A stretch of 64,000 nt of DNA from Collinsella aerofaciens (GCF_015558785.1 NZ_JADMOP010000005.1:1-64000), one strand, 5' to 3'; shown: positions 55,007 through 63,906, counted from the first letter of the stretch. Notes: generated by a model from the letters alone, not told the origin. Numbers and translations are program-made.

Positions 55007-55711
55007 ATGGGCGTCGTCGATCCCTTTTCTGTTGCTCGGGCCGCGGGGCTTGAGCTGACCGGGAAGTCCGAGGGCCTCACGCTCACCGACGGCACGATGG
55101 AGCTGCGTGCCGATTTTGGCCGCATGCTGCCGCGACTCAAGCAGGGCCGTCTGCAGCAAGAGCTGTTGGTGAAGGCTGCGCGCACAAAGGGCATCGAGCG
55201 ACCATGGGCGATTGACGCTACGGCAGGCTTTGGCGAGGATTCGCTGCTGTTGGCGGCCGCGGGCTTTACCGTCGATCTGTATGAGCAGGATTGCGTGATC
55301 GCGGCGCTCCTCAAGGATGCCCTGGATCGCGCGGCAGATGATCCGGCGCTTGCGGCTGCCGTGTCGCGCATGCGCTTACATGCGGGCGAGGACAGCATTG
55401 CCGGCCTTCGCCATACGGCTGAGCTGATCGGGCGGGGCGAGCTTGCCGCCCCCGACGTGGTATATCTGGATCCCATGTTTCCCGAACGCACCAAGAGCGC
55501 GGCGGTGAAAAAGAAGTTCCAACTCTTACACCATCTGGAGCAGCCGTGCGCCGATGAGGAGACGCTGGTCGAAGCTGCGCTTGCGGCGCGCCCGCGCAAG
55601 GTCGTTATCAAGCGGCCGGTGAAGGGGCCGCTGCTTGCCGGCGTTAAGCCGAGCTATCAACTTGCGGGCAAGGCCGTTCGCTACGATGTGTTGGTGCCGC
55701 CGCGCCCGTAG
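55007..55711 (+). CDS. RsmJ-like SAM-dependent rRNA methyltransferase
   Basis: This 234-residue protein has LTDGTMELRADFGRMLPRLK and a QQELLVKAAR segment, followed by the SAM loop IDATAGFGEDSLLLAAAG and the catalytic-type motif VVYLDPMFPERTKSA. The end VVIKRPVKGPLLAG is also typical of RsmJ, which methylates G1516 of 16S rRNA at N2. AAGGAG precedes the start. The N-terminal half is shorter than in E. coli RsmJ. The specific target is inferred from family resemblance. Confidence 0.82.
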   Translation: MGVVDPFSVARAAGLELTGKSEGLTLTDGTMELRADFGRMLPRLKQGRLQQELLVKAARTKGIERPWAIDATAGFGEDSLLLAAAGFTVDLYEQDCVIAALLKDALDRAADDPALAAAVSRMRLHAGEDSIAGLRHTAELIGRGELAAPDVVYLDPMFPERTKSAAVKKKFQLLHHLEQPCADEETLVEAALAARPRKVVIKRPVKGPLLAGVKPSYQLAGKAVRYDVLVPPRP

Positions 55712-55759
55712 CTTGCGTGCGATGGCTGGCGCTCCGTCAATGCCGTGCCGATGCGGCGC

Positions 55760-56056
55760 CTATTTCCAAGGGTGCGACGTCAAGTGCCAGCCGCCGCAGT
55801 ATTCGCATTTGTAGCAGGCCAGCCCGCGGCGTCCGCGGTTTTCGCAGTCGGCCATAACTGCCTCGGCCTCGGCGCGCGTGTCGTAACGGTTTTTGCGCTC
55901 GCACGATTTGTAGCGCCAGGCTTCATCGCGCTCGGAGTCCAGGGCGTCGCGGCGCTCGTCCTCGCGTGCAAACAGGTCGCTCATATCGCCGCCGGTAGCA
56001 GCGCTCAAAAACTCGCTTTTGGCCTTTGACCAGGCGGCTCGCTTTTTGCTTCCCAT
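55760..56056 (-). CDS. Small cysteine-rich protein with C-terminal zinc-finger-like motif
   Basis: This 98-residue product starts at ATG 56056 (MGSKKRAAWSKAKSEF). A TTG extension of seven residues is possible. It is highly charged with a long helix and ends CYKCEYCGGWHLTSHPWK, where C-x2-C-x2-C and the GGWH residues could bind one zinc with an upstream Cys. This ending recurs in small phage-related and actinobacterial hypothetical proteins. Its role is unknown. It is divergent from the GNAT gene, with a palindrome between them. Confidence 0.6.
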   Translation of the reverse strand: MGSKKRAAWSKAKSEFLSAATGGDMSDLFAREDERRDALDSERDEAWRYKSCERKNRYDTRAEAEAVMADCENRGRRGLACYKCEYCGGWHLTSHPWK

Positions 56057-56080
56057 CTGCTTCGCGCCCTTCTCCAAACG

Positions 56081-56112
56081 TTGGTATCATTGCTCAATCA
56101 AAGTGATACCAA
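56081..56112. promoter_or_regulatory. Inverted repeat between divergent genes
   Basis: TTGGTATCA (56081-56089) and TGATACCAA (56104-56112) are perfect inverted repeats 14 bases apart, placed between the cysteine-rich protein gene and the GNAT gene. It is likely an operator for a regulator not encoded next to it. Confidence 0.55.
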
Positions 56113-56133
56113 TAAACGTGAGGTCGCCGCGTG

Positions 56134-56622
56134 ATGATCAGAAAAACCCTCGATACCGACATTCCCGCCGTCATGGCCATCTATGACGCGGCCCGCGCCT
56201 TTATGCGCGCACATGGCAACACGACGCAGTGGCCCGAGGGCACGCCTTCGGGCGAGCAGCTGGCTGCCGATATCGCCGCCGGTGGCAGCTATGTGTGCGA
56301 GGAAGACGGACGCGTGGTGGCGACGTTTGCCTTTCTGCCGGGGCCGGACAGTTCCTACGATGTGATCGAGGGCGGCCAGTGGCGCAGCGACGCCCCGTAT
56401 GCTGTGCTGCACCGCGTGGCATCCGACGGCACCACGCATGGCGTCGCGGCTGCGATGTTTGCCTTTGCCGAGGAACGCATCGACCATCTGCGTATCGACA
56501 CACACCAAGACAACCTGCCCATGCAGGGCGCCATCGCCAAGGCCGGGTTTAAGCGCGCCGGTATCGTATATGTGTCGGACGGTACGCCGCGCGTCGCGTT
56601 TGATTGGCTGCGCGAGGCATAA
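56134..56622 (+). CDS. GNAT-family N-acetyltransferase
   Basis: The 162-residue protein begins MIRKTLDTDIPAVMAIYDAA and has the GNAT core: VCEEDGRVVATFAFLPGPD, VLHRVASDGTTHGVAAAMF (in the acetyl-CoA loop position) and LRIDTHQDNLPMQGAIAKAG with FKRAGIVY at the end. The standard Q/RxxGxG/A is degenerate (SDGTTHGVA), as in several small-substrate acetyltransferases. A GTG three bases earlier is an alternative start. Substrate unknown. A terminator lies 35 bases after the stop. Confidence 0.85.
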   Translation: MIRKTLDTDIPAVMAIYDAARAFMRAHGNTTQWPEGTPSGEQLAADIAAGGSYVCEEDGRVVATFAFLPGPDSSYDVIEGGQWRSDAPYAVLHRVASDGTTHGVAAAMFAFAEERIDHLRIDTHQDNLPMQGAIAKAGFKRAGIVYVSDGTPRVAFDWLREA

Positions 56623-56656
56623 AGGCCGAGTCACATACCAGCGTTTCATCGAAATG

Positions 56657-56683
56657 AAAATGGCCCCGAGTGGGGCCATTTTT
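56657..56683 (+). terminator. Rho-independent terminator after the GNAT gene
   Basis: AAAATGGCCCC-GAGT-GGGGCCATTTTT forms an 11-bp stem with flanking A and T runs. Confidence 0.88.
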
Positions 56684-56926
56684 GGTAAAACGCGTTGTTG
56701 TGGGGTTCGCGCTGTTACCGCCTCAGATGAGCCAAGGCAGACAAAAGGGGAGGTGCCGGCTTTCGCAAGGCGCGAACCTACGAAAATCGCCGCGCGGCAA
56801 CGCGGGGCGATGAGCTCGGTCGGGGGATAGGGCCCGCTTCGCCCGCCGGCCCGTAAATTGTATCATCCAGTGTGGAGCGTGAACGCCCGTTGCCGCGTGC
56901 GATGGGCTTGTAATAAGAGGAGAGCC

Positions 56927-58930
56927 ATGTCGAAGCAAGCGGTCGTTGGAATCTTGGCGCATGTCGATGCCGGCAAGACCACGCTGGCCGAGGCCATGTT
57001 GTTCAACGCGGGTCGCATTCGCAAGCGCGGCCGCGTGGACGATGGCGATTCGCATCTGGACACGAATGCGATCGAGCGTGAGCGTGGCATTACGATCTTC
57101 TCGTCGCAGGCCGTGCTCGACCATGGCGATACCCACGTCATGCTCGTGGATGCGCCGGGACATGTCGATTTTTCTGCCGAGGCGGAGCGCACGCTGCGCG
57201 CACTCGACTACGCGATTTTGGTTGTGGGCGCCAACGACGGCGTGCAGGGGCACACCGAAACCCTGTGGCGCCTGCTTGCGCGCTATGACATCCCGACGTT
57301 CATCTTCATCAACAAAATCGATTTGGAGAATCCCGGCCGCGATGTTTTGCTGGCACAACTTGGGCAACGCCTTTCCGAGGGCTGCTTGGATGCCAGCGAA
57401 CTGCTGGCGGGCGGGGCCGTTCAGGAGGACGCTGCCGCGTTAGACGAAGAAGCGCTCGAGGAGTTTTTTGAAGCGGGCGAGCTTTCTGTCGCAACGCTGT
57501 CGCGCATGGTTGCCGAGCGCAAGCTCTTTCCCTGCTTTGCCGGCTCGGCGCTCAAGGACCAAGGCGTGGACGAGCTGCTGGATGGCATATGCGCGCTGAT
57601 GCGTGAACAGGCGTGGCTCCCGGAGTTTGCCGCGCGCGTCTATCGTGTCAGCCGTGGGGATCACGGCGAGCGTTTGGCTTGGGTTAAAGTGACCGGCGGC
57701 ACGTTGCATGCCAAGCAGATGATTGACGGACGTTCCGGTGCCGAGGCATGGGAGCAGAAGGTCGATCAGGTCCGCATCTATAACGGCGAGAAGTATGAGC
57801 TTGCCCAAGAAGTTGCTGCTGGCGGTATTTGTGCCGTGACGGGTCTTGCGCACGTTCGCCCAGGGGACGCCTTGGGCGCGGAATCCGCGTGCGATGCGCC
57901 CGTCATTGCGCCAGTTCTCACCTATACGGTGCTTCCGGGCGAACACGATGTCCATGCGGTGTTCAAAGCACTGACTGAGCTGGCGGACGAAGATCCCATG
58001 CTCGGCGTAAGCTGGAATACGCATCTTGAACAAATACATCTGCAGCTCATGGGGGCGGTGCAGCTCGAGGTCGTGCAGCGGGTGTTGGCCGATCGCTTTG
58101 GCCTTTCGGTTGCGTTTGAGTCTGGCGGCATTCTCTATAAGGAGACTATTTCGCAGCCGGTCGAGGGCGTGGGCCACTTTGAGCCACTGCGCCACTATGC
58201 CGAGGTGCATCTGTGCCTGGAACCGTTGCCGGCGGGTTCGGGCGTGCAGTTTGGCACCGTGACCTCGACCGACGAGCTCGATCTTAACTGGCAGCGTCTG
58301 GCACTCACCAACGCCATGGAGCGCGATCATCTGGGCGCGCTGACCGGCTCGCCCATCACCGATGTGCGCATTACGCTCACGGGTGGCCGCGCGCATGCCA
58401 AACACACCGAGGGCGGCGATTTTCGCCAGGCCACGTACCGCGCGATTCGCCAGGGGCTCATGCAGGCGCGTGAGGCCGGCGCGGCGGTGCTGTTGGAGCC
58501 GTGGTATCGCTTTGAGCTCGAGGTGCCGGGGGAGTGCGTGGGCCGGGCGCTCTCGGATGCCACGCGCATGGGTGCCGAGTACGAGCCGCCGACGATGGCG
58601 GGAGACCGGGCGAAGCTTGTGGGTCGCGTGCCGGCATCTGAGGTGCAGGATTACGCGCTGGAGGTGGCTGCCTACACGAGTGGTCGTGGGCATCTGTACC
58701 TGGAGTTCGCCGGCTATGCGCCTTGCCATGATGCCGAGTGCGTAATCGAGACGGCCGCCTATGAGCCCGAGGCCGATCTGCCCAACACGCCCGACTCGGT
58801 CTTTTGCTCTCACGGCGCCGGCTACACGGTCAAATGGTACGACGTACCCGCCGCAGCTCATGTAAAGGTCGATCCCACCACCTTCCGCTCCTGGCGAGCA
58901 GCAGACGCCGAGTTTTTCGGCCATAGGTGA
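56927..58930 (+). CDS. TetM/EF-G-like translational GTPase
   Basis: This 667-residue GTPase has G1 AHVDAGKTT (11-19), G2 ERERGITIFSSQ, G3 DAPGHVDFSAE and G4 NKID. EF-G-like domains II-V follow (for instance LMGAVQLEVVQRVLADRFGL and YRFELEVPGECVGRALSDAT). The arrangement and length (TetM is about 640) resemble ribosomal protection proteins rather than the 700-residue EF-G. The chromosomal setting and absence of a tet leader peptide or mobile genes favour a lineage housekeeping paralogue whose tetracycline effect is unknown. The start at 56927 has AAGAGGAGA upstream. Confidence 0.82.
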   Translation: MSKQAVVGILAHVDAGKTTLAEAMLFNAGRIRKRGRVDDGDSHLDTNAIERERGITIFSSQAVLDHGDTHVMLVDAPGHVDFSAEAERTLRALDYAILVVGANDGVQGHTETLWRLLARYDIPTFIFINKIDLENPGRDVLLAQLGQRLSEGCLDASELLAGGAVQEDAAALDEEALEEFFEAGELSVATLSRMVAERKLFPCFAGSALKDQGVDELLDGICALMREQAWLPEFAARVYRVSRGDHGERLAWVKVTGGTLHAKQMIDGRSGAEAWEQKVDQVRIYNGEKYELAQEVAAGGICAVTGLAHVRPGDALGAESACDAPVIAPVLTYTVLPGEHDVHAVFKALTELADEDPMLGVSWNTHLEQIHLQLMGAVQLEVVQRVLADRFGLSVAFESGGILYKETISQPVEGVGHFEPLRHYAEVHLCLEPLPAGSGVQFGTVTSTDELDLNWQRLALTNAMERDHLGALTGSPITDVRITLTGGRAHAKHTEGGDFRQATYRAIRQGLMQAREAGAAVLLEPWYRFELEVPGECVGRALSDATRMGAEYEPPTMAGDRAKLVGRVPASEVQDYALEVAAYTSGRGHLYLEFAGYAPCHDAECVIETAAYEPEADLPNTPDSVFCSHGAGYTVKWYDVPAAAHVKVDPTTFRSWRAADAEFFGHR

Positions 58931-58961
58931 TAGAGGGTCAGACTCTTTGCCGCATTTAATT

Positions 58962-58997
58962 GGTATAACTCGGTATAAGTTGGTATAACTGTTACCA
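58962..58997. repeat. Three GGTATAA iterons with 10-bp period upstream of the ATPase gene
   Basis: GGTATAA recurs at 58962, 58972 and 58982, one helical turn apart, and is followed by the inverse form GTTACC. TGGTA-N7-TACCA (58981-58997) makes a short palindrome. The set lies 27-62 bases before the ATG of the ATPase gene and overlaps its promoter region. Confidence 0.8.
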
Positions 58998-59023
58998 GGG
59001 TTTACCGATCCGAGGAGGCCGAC

Positions 59024-60142
59024 ATGAATCCAAATCCCTTTAAGCCAACGGCAGGCAAGCGGCCTCCGATGCTCATCGGTCGAGAGTCGGTCATCGAAGA
59101 TTTTGAGGAAGGACTCGACAACGGCGCCGGAGCGCCGGGCAGGCTCATGCTCATTACGGGAAATCGCGGCTGCGGCAAGACGGTTCTCCTGCGGGAGCTG
59201 CAACGTCTAGCCAGCGAGCGCGGATGGGCGGTTGTCTCCGATTCCGCTTCGCTTGGCTTGTGCGACCGCCTGGCCGACGCGCTTCGCTCGAATAAACCCG
59301 TTGTGACGTCAATGGAATTCGGTCCGTCGTTTGGTCGGATGTCAGTCGAGGCGGCGCGGGCAAAGGGCGAGATGTTGCGAGGGCTGGTCAACGAGCGCCT
59401 TAAGAAGCTCGGTCCAGGCAAAGGCATACTGTTTGCGATTGACGAGGCGCAATCGGCGTCTATCGAGGAGCTGGCGGCCCTTGCCGTTCTCTATCAGCAG
59501 GTGCTCGGAGACCAGGATGCCACGGGCTTGCCCGATAGCGAGCAGCGCGGTCTTGCGCTGGTGTTCGCCGGCTTACCCAGTATGGTTGACGACCTGCTCG
59601 AAGAGCCGAGCGTGACGTTTTTGCGGCGTGCCCAGCAGCGTACGCTGGGGGCGATATCCTTGCCCAAGGTGCGTGATTCATATATCCAGGCGGTCAAAGA
59701 TGCTGGTCTTTACGTTGACGCGGAGACGGCGGACCTTGCGGCGCGCAAGAGCATGGGGCATCCCTATATGGTTCAGCTGGTGGGATATTACATGTGGCGG
59801 TCTGCTGTCCGGCGTAGCTCGCAGGTCATCGAAAGGCGCGATGTCGAGGATGGCCATGCGGATGCCGTCTCCGAGTTCTACGAAGCGGTTGACGCGCCTC
59901 TGTATTACGGGCTGCGCAGTCCACAGCGCCTCTTTATCGAGGCCATGGCGGTTGACGAGGGCAAACCGACGCGCATGGCGGATATCATTGAGCGCTGCGA
60001 GCGTACCCAGAGCTGGGCGAGTAAATATCGCGCAAGCCTGATTCGCGAGCGCGTCATCGAAGCTGCCGGATACGGCCTCGTCCGGTTTACCGTGCCCATG
60101 CTGGGCGCGTACATTCGCGATCGAGTTTTATGGCATGAGTAG
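59024..60142 (+). CDS. AAA-type ATPase with C-terminal winged helix (NPF family, paralogue 2)
   Basis: This 372-residue protein starts MNPNPFKPTAGKRPPMLIGR and has Walker A GNRGCGKT (46-53), Walker B ILFAIDE, the FAGLPSMVDDL sensor loop, FLRRAQQRTLGAI and GHPYMVQLVGYYMW. The final winged helix (TRMADIIERCERTQSWASKY, then a wing with YGLVRFTVPMLG) matches the other two members in the window. The start is preceded by GAGGAG. Its stop overlaps the start of the UvrA-like gene by eight bases, so both are probably one transcript. The function is unknown. Confidence 0.82.
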   Translation: MNPNPFKPTAGKRPPMLIGRESVIEDFEEGLDNGAGAPGRLMLITGNRGCGKTVLLRELQRLASERGWAVVSDSASLGLCDRLADALRSNKPVVTSMEFGPSFGRMSVEAARAKGEMLRGLVNERLKKLGPGKGILFAIDEAQSASIEELAALAVLYQQVLGDQDATGLPDSEQRGLALVFAGLPSMVDDLLEEPSVTFLRRAQQRTLGAISLPKVRDSYIQAVKDAGLYVDAETADLAARKSMGHPYMVQLVGYYMWRSAVRRSSQVIERRDVEDGHADAVSEFYEAVDAPLYYGLRSPQRLFIEAMAVDEGKPTRMADIIERCERTQSWASKYRASLIRERVIEAAGYGLVRFTVPMLGAYIRDRVLWHE

Positions 60143-62648
60143 GGTGATAAAGGTGACGGAACAGAAGATGAGCCCGCAGGCTATCGAGGTACGTGGCGCG
60201 CGCGTCCATAACCTCAAGGACATCGATATCGACATTCCGCTGGGAAAGCTCGTGGGTATTGCCGGCGTATCGGGTTCGGGCAAGAGTTCGCTGGCGCTGG
60301 GGGTTCTTTATGCCGAGGGCTCGCGTCGCTACTTGGAAGCACTCAGCACCTATACTCGACGTCGCCTAACGCAGGCCGAACACGCCCAGGTGGACGAGGT
60401 ACTGCACGTGCCGGCGGCGCTCGCATTGCATCAGCGCCCCAGCGTGCCGGGCGTGCGTTCCACCTTTGGCACCATGACCGAGCTCAACAACAGCCTGCGT
60501 CTGCTCTTTAGCCGCTGTGCCCATCACGTGTGCCCGCATTGCGGGGCGCGTGTGGAGCCGAGCCTTAATGTGGCTGCGGGCCTGTCGCTCACGTGCCCCG
60601 CATGCGGCCGCGAGTTCTACGCGCCGGGTGCCGAGGACCTTGCCTTTAACAGCGGCGGCGCGTGCTCTACCTGCGGCGGCACTGGTGTCATTCGCGAGGT
60701 GGACGAGGCGAGCCTGGTGCCCGACGAGTCAAAGACCATCAACGAAGGCGCGGTGCTTCCCTGGGGTACGCTCATGTGGGATCTGATGAAGCAGGTAGCC
60801 GGCGAGATGGGCGTGCGCACCGACGTGCCGTTTAACCAGCTCACGCCTCAAGAGCGCGACATCGTGTTTCACGGCCCCGCGGTTAAGAAGCACATTCTTT
60901 ACGTTCCCAAAAACGGCGAGGGCGCCACGCCGCTCGACTTTACCTATTACAACGCCGTCTATACCGTCGAGAACGCACTCGCAAAGGTCAAAGACGATAA
61001 GGGTCTCAAACGCGTTGCACGCTTTTTGCGCGAGGGGCCATGCCGTGACTGTGGCGGCACGCGTCTCTCCGAGGCCGCACGCCAGCCCCAGGTACGCGGT
61101 ATCAATCTGGCACAGGCCGCGGCCATGACGCTTGGTGATGCGGTTGAGTGGGTGCGCGAGGTGCCCGCATCCTTGCCGACCGAGATGCAGCCCATGGCGA
61201 CGGATATCTGCGATTCGTTTTTGGGTGCGGCCCGTCGCCTGGTCGATTTGGGCCTCGATTATCTTTCGCTCGACCGCGCCGGCGCCACGCTCTCCACGGG
61301 TGAGCGCCAGCGCGTCCAGCTTGCTCGCGTGGTGCGCAACCGATCGACGGGCGTGCTCTATGTGCTGGACGAGCCCTCGATTGGCTTGCATCCGGCAAAT
61401 GTCGGCGGCCTGGTAGGCGTGATGCGCGATTTGGTGGATGACGGCAACACCGTGGTTGTTGTCGACCACGACACGCGCGTGCTGGCGGAAGCCGACTATC
61501 TGGTCGAGATGGGCCCCGTTGCCGGAGCGGGCGGCGGCAATGTGATTGCCGCTGGCACGATAGATGAGGTCGAACAATCGCGGGGCAGCCGCATCGCCCC
61601 GTTTTTGTGCACAGAGTCCAAACGCATGCGTCCGCAGGTGACTGACGAGGAGATGTTCGACCAGGGCCACATCCGCATGGCAACCGATGCCATCCATACC
61701 GTAAAACCGCTCGAAGTCGATATTCCGCGCGGCCGTCTTGTCGCGGTGACAGGCGTTTCGGGCTCGGGCAAGACGACGTTGGTGCTCGAGACGCTCATTC
61801 CGGCGCTTAAGGCCCAGGCAGCTGGCGAGCGCTTGCCACGCCATGTGCGTTGGGTCGATGCCGAAGGCATTGCCCGTGCCAACCTGATTGACGCCACGCC
61901 CATCGGCGCCAACGTGCGCTCGACGGTCGCAACCTATGCCGACATCCATGACGAGCTGCGCCGCGCCTTCGCCCGCACGCCAGAGGCCAAGGCAGCCGGC
62001 TACAAGGCAGGTGCCTTTAGCTACAACACTGGCACTCTGCGCTGCCCTACGTGCGATGGCACGGGATCGATATCGCTCGACGTGCAGTTTCTGCCCGACG
62101 TCGAGATCGTCTGCCCGGCATGTCGCGGTTCGCGTTATGCAGACACGGCTTCGCATATCCATCGCGAGGGCAAGGACGGGAGCCTGCTTACGTTGCCGCA
62201 GCTCATGGACATGAGTGTGGACGAGGCCATCGACGCCACACTGGGACTCAAGAAAGTCCAGGCGCGCTTGCAGACCTTGCACGACCTGGGCTTGGGTTAT
62301 CTCACGCTCGGTGAGCCCACGCCGGCGCTCTCGGGCGGCGAGGCGCAGCGTCTTAAGCTTGCGAGCGAGATGGGACGCGTGCAGGACGATGCCGTATTCG
62401 TGTTCGACGAGCCTACGATCGGCCTACATCCGCTCGATGTTCAGGTGCTGCTGAGTGTGTTCGACGGCCTTGTTGCCAAGGGCGCCACGGTTATCGTGAT
62501 CGAACACGATCTCGACCTTATCCGTAACGCCGATTATGTGATCGACATGGGCCCGGGCGGTGGCGACGCCGGCGGGCAAATCGTCTGCGCCGGCACGCCG
62601 AGCGACATCGCGGCTTGCTCCAAGAGCATTACCGGTCGCTACCTATAG
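60135..62648 (+). CDS. UvrA-like ABC ATPase (UvrA2-type)
   Basis: The 837-residue protein has two ABC ATPase halves: Walker A1 GVSGSGKSS (44-52) and a second GVSGSGKTT, signatures LSTGERQRV and LSGGEAQRL, and Walker B VLDEPSIGLHP and VFDEPTIGLHP. The zinc cysteines are CPHC...CPAC, CSTCGG and, in the second half, CPTC...CPAC. Classical UvrA is about 940 residues; this one is shorter, apparently with a reduced UvrB-binding insertion. It fits the UvrA2/drug-resistance type. The start at 60135 overlaps the ATPase gene; an internal ATG at 60168 with AAAGG upstream is a serious alternative. Confidence 0.88.
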   Translation: MSRVIKVTEQKMSPQAIEVRGARVHNLKDIDIDIPLGKLVGIAGVSGSGKSSLALGVLYAEGSRRYLEALSTYTRRRLTQAEHAQVDEVLHVPAALALHQRPSVPGVRSTFGTMTELNNSLRLLFSRCAHHVCPHCGARVEPSLNVAAGLSLTCPACGREFYAPGAEDLAFNSGGACSTCGGTGVIREVDEASLVPDESKTINEGAVLPWGTLMWDLMKQVAGEMGVRTDVPFNQLTPQERDIVFHGPAVKKHILYVPKNGEGATPLDFTYYNAVYTVENALAKVKDDKGLKRVARFLREGPCRDCGGTRLSEAARQPQVRGINLAQAAAMTLGDAVEWVREVPASLPTEMQPMATDICDSFLGAARRLVDLGLDYLSLDRAGATLSTGERQRVQLARVVRNRSTGVLYVLDEPSIGLHPANVGGLVGVMRDLVDDGNTVVVVDHDTRVLAEADYLVEMGPVAGAGGGNVIAAGTIDEVEQSRGSRIAPFLCTESKRMRPQVTDEEMFDQGHIRMATDAIHTVKPLEVDIPRGRLVAVTGVSGSGKTTLVLETLIPALKAQAAGERLPRHVRWVDAEGIARANLIDATPIGANVRSTVATYADIHDELRRAFARTPEAKAAGYKAGAFSYNTGTLRCPTCDGTGSISLDVQFLPDVEIVCPACRGSRYADTASHIHREGKDGSLLTLPQLMDMSVDEAIDATLGLKKVQARLQTLHDLGLGYLTLGEPTPALSGGEAQRLKLASEMGRVQDDAVFVFDEPTIGLHPLDVQVLLSVFDGLVAKGATVIVIEHDLDLIRNADYVIDMGPGGGDAGGQIVCAGTPSDIAACSKSITGRYL

Positions 62649-62650
62649 GC

Positions 62651-62683
62651 AATGTGACAAAGGGACTGCCTCTTTGTCACATT
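62651..62683. repeat. REP-like hairpin AATGTGACAAAG (copy 2)
   Basis: Arms AATGTGACAAAG (62651-62662) and CTTTGTCACATT (62672-62683) follow the UvrA-like stop by two bases and end five bases before the stop of the convergent ATPase gene. Confidence 0.88.
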
Positions 62684-62688
62684 GATTT

Positions 62689-63789
62689 CTATTTCACGCA
62701 TTGAGCCGCGAGATAGTCGCGGAAGAATGGCAATTCAAATGCGACGAGCCCTCGTCCTCGCTCCCCGATGATGCCGGCGTCTATCATGCGGCGTCGGTAG
62801 CGGGAGACCTGCTGCGGCGAACGCTTAAGGCGCTCGACAAGGTCAGCGGTGGTGGACTCTTCTTCGTCATCGAGCATGGCGATGAGGAATCGCTTGTCCT
62901 CTGCAGTGAGTTCCCGATAGGTTGCCGCGAGGATTCGGTCGTCCATCTCGTCGCGCGCGATTTTGATTCCCAGGTCAAAGTCGCGTGACGAGATTTTCTT
63001 CGAATCGTTTGTGAGATCCCAGGCACGGTAGCCTACGAGTTGCAATAGGAAGGGAAAACCAGAGATCGAGCGAACGGCTCTATCGATTCCCTCAGCATCT
63101 GCCAGGCGATCGTTTTCCTGGATTGTGCGAATCAAGGCCTCTCGCACGTCATAGTCGGCAATGCGACCCAGATGATATTGTTGGGCGCGGCGAAGGAACG
63201 AGACCGTCTTGTGGTTCAGCAACGTCGAGACGTTGTTGGGAAGTCCCGCCATGAGCAGCGCGACGCGTCTCCCATCGGTCACAAAGTGCTGATACGTCGC
63301 TGCGAGCTGAATCATCTCGTCGAGTGTCGGGTCCACCTCGTCAACCGTGACGAGCAGACCGGTGCCCGCTTCGTTGAGCTGGTCGATGATGTCGCTCATG
63401 CGATACCGCCAGGTTGAGGCATCGTGAACGCGACTGACCTCGATGCTGCCGAGCGGTGCAATTCCGAGACCGGTGACTTCGAAGTGGTTGGACGGGTCGA
63501 TAAGATGGCCGGCAGCACGTTTCGCCCCGAACTCGATTTCCTCAAGCATTCCCGGGAGCGCGGTCGTCTTTACGGCAATCCAGCCGTGGGATTCCGCCCT
63601 TGTCGCGAGCGACGACATGAGAGCGGTTTTACCGGTTCCACGAGCGCCTGAGAAGATCGAGGTCAATTCTGGGCGCCTGCGCTGGCTCAAGAAGGCACGG
63701 TCCAAATCCCGAATAATCTGTTGTCTGCCAGCGAGGTGGGCAGGAACCTCACCAAAACTGGGGGTAAACGGGTTCTCGAGATATTCCAC
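62689..63789 (-). CDS. AAA-type ATPase with C-terminal winged helix (NPF family, paralogue 3)
   Basis: This 366-residue protein is a close paralogue of 9731-10825: MEYLENPFTPSFGEVP, HLAGR, Walker A GARGTGKT (48-55), Walker B LLVTVDE, MAGLPNNVSTLL, FLRRAQQYHLGRI, GFPFLLQLVGYRAW and the winged helix DLVERLKRSPQQVSRYRRRM with wing ERGRGLVAFELP. The start is GTG at 63789 with AAAGGAGAG upstream. An inverted repeat (63814-63837) unlike that of the other members lies in its promoter region. Its end converges with the UvrA-like gene, separated by a REP-like hairpin. Confidence 0.82.
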   Translation of the reverse strand: MEYLENPFTPSFGEVPAHLAGRQQIIRDLDRAFLSQRRRPELTSIFSGARGTGKTALMSSLATRAESHGWIAVKTTALPGMLEEIEFGAKRAAGHLIDPSNHFEVTGLGIAPLGSIEVSRVHDASTWRYRMSDIIDQLNEAGTGLLVTVDEVDPTLDEMIQLAATYQHFVTDGRRVALLMAGLPNNVSTLLNHKTVSFLRRAQQYHLGRIADYDVREALIRTIQENDRLADAEGIDRAVRSISGFPFLLQLVGYRAWDLTNDSKKISSRDFDLGIKIARDEMDDRILAATYRELTAEDKRFLIAMLDDEEESTTADLVERLKRSPQQVSRYRRRMIDAGIIGERGRGLVAFELPFFRDYLAAQCVK

Positions 63790-63813
63790 AAAGCTCTCCT
63801 TTCACACCGCCGT

Positions 63814-63837
63814 TTAACTTCATTTTACTTTAGTTAA
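63814..63837. promoter_or_regulatory. Inverted repeat upstream of ATPase paralogue 3
   Basis: TTAACT (63814-63819) and AGTTAA (63832-63837) are inverted with a 12-base centre, 24 bases upstream of the GTG start. Further ACTT-like half sites lie inside and beside it. It is AT-rich and in operator position. Confidence 0.5.
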
Positions 63838-63906
63838 TTCTGATTAAAAGTGAGGGCTCTTTATCTAGAGCATCAATTAGGCGTGTGTGCCATCGGCGCG
63901 GCGCTT

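Noticed and set aside
57440-59203. 587-codon frame antisense to the TetM-like gene
   Set aside because: Overlaps a GTPase with all its motifs and the start of the ATPase; no own start signals.
60729-62282. 517-codon frame antisense to the UvrA-like gene
   Set aside because: Shadow of conserved ABC ATPase codons.
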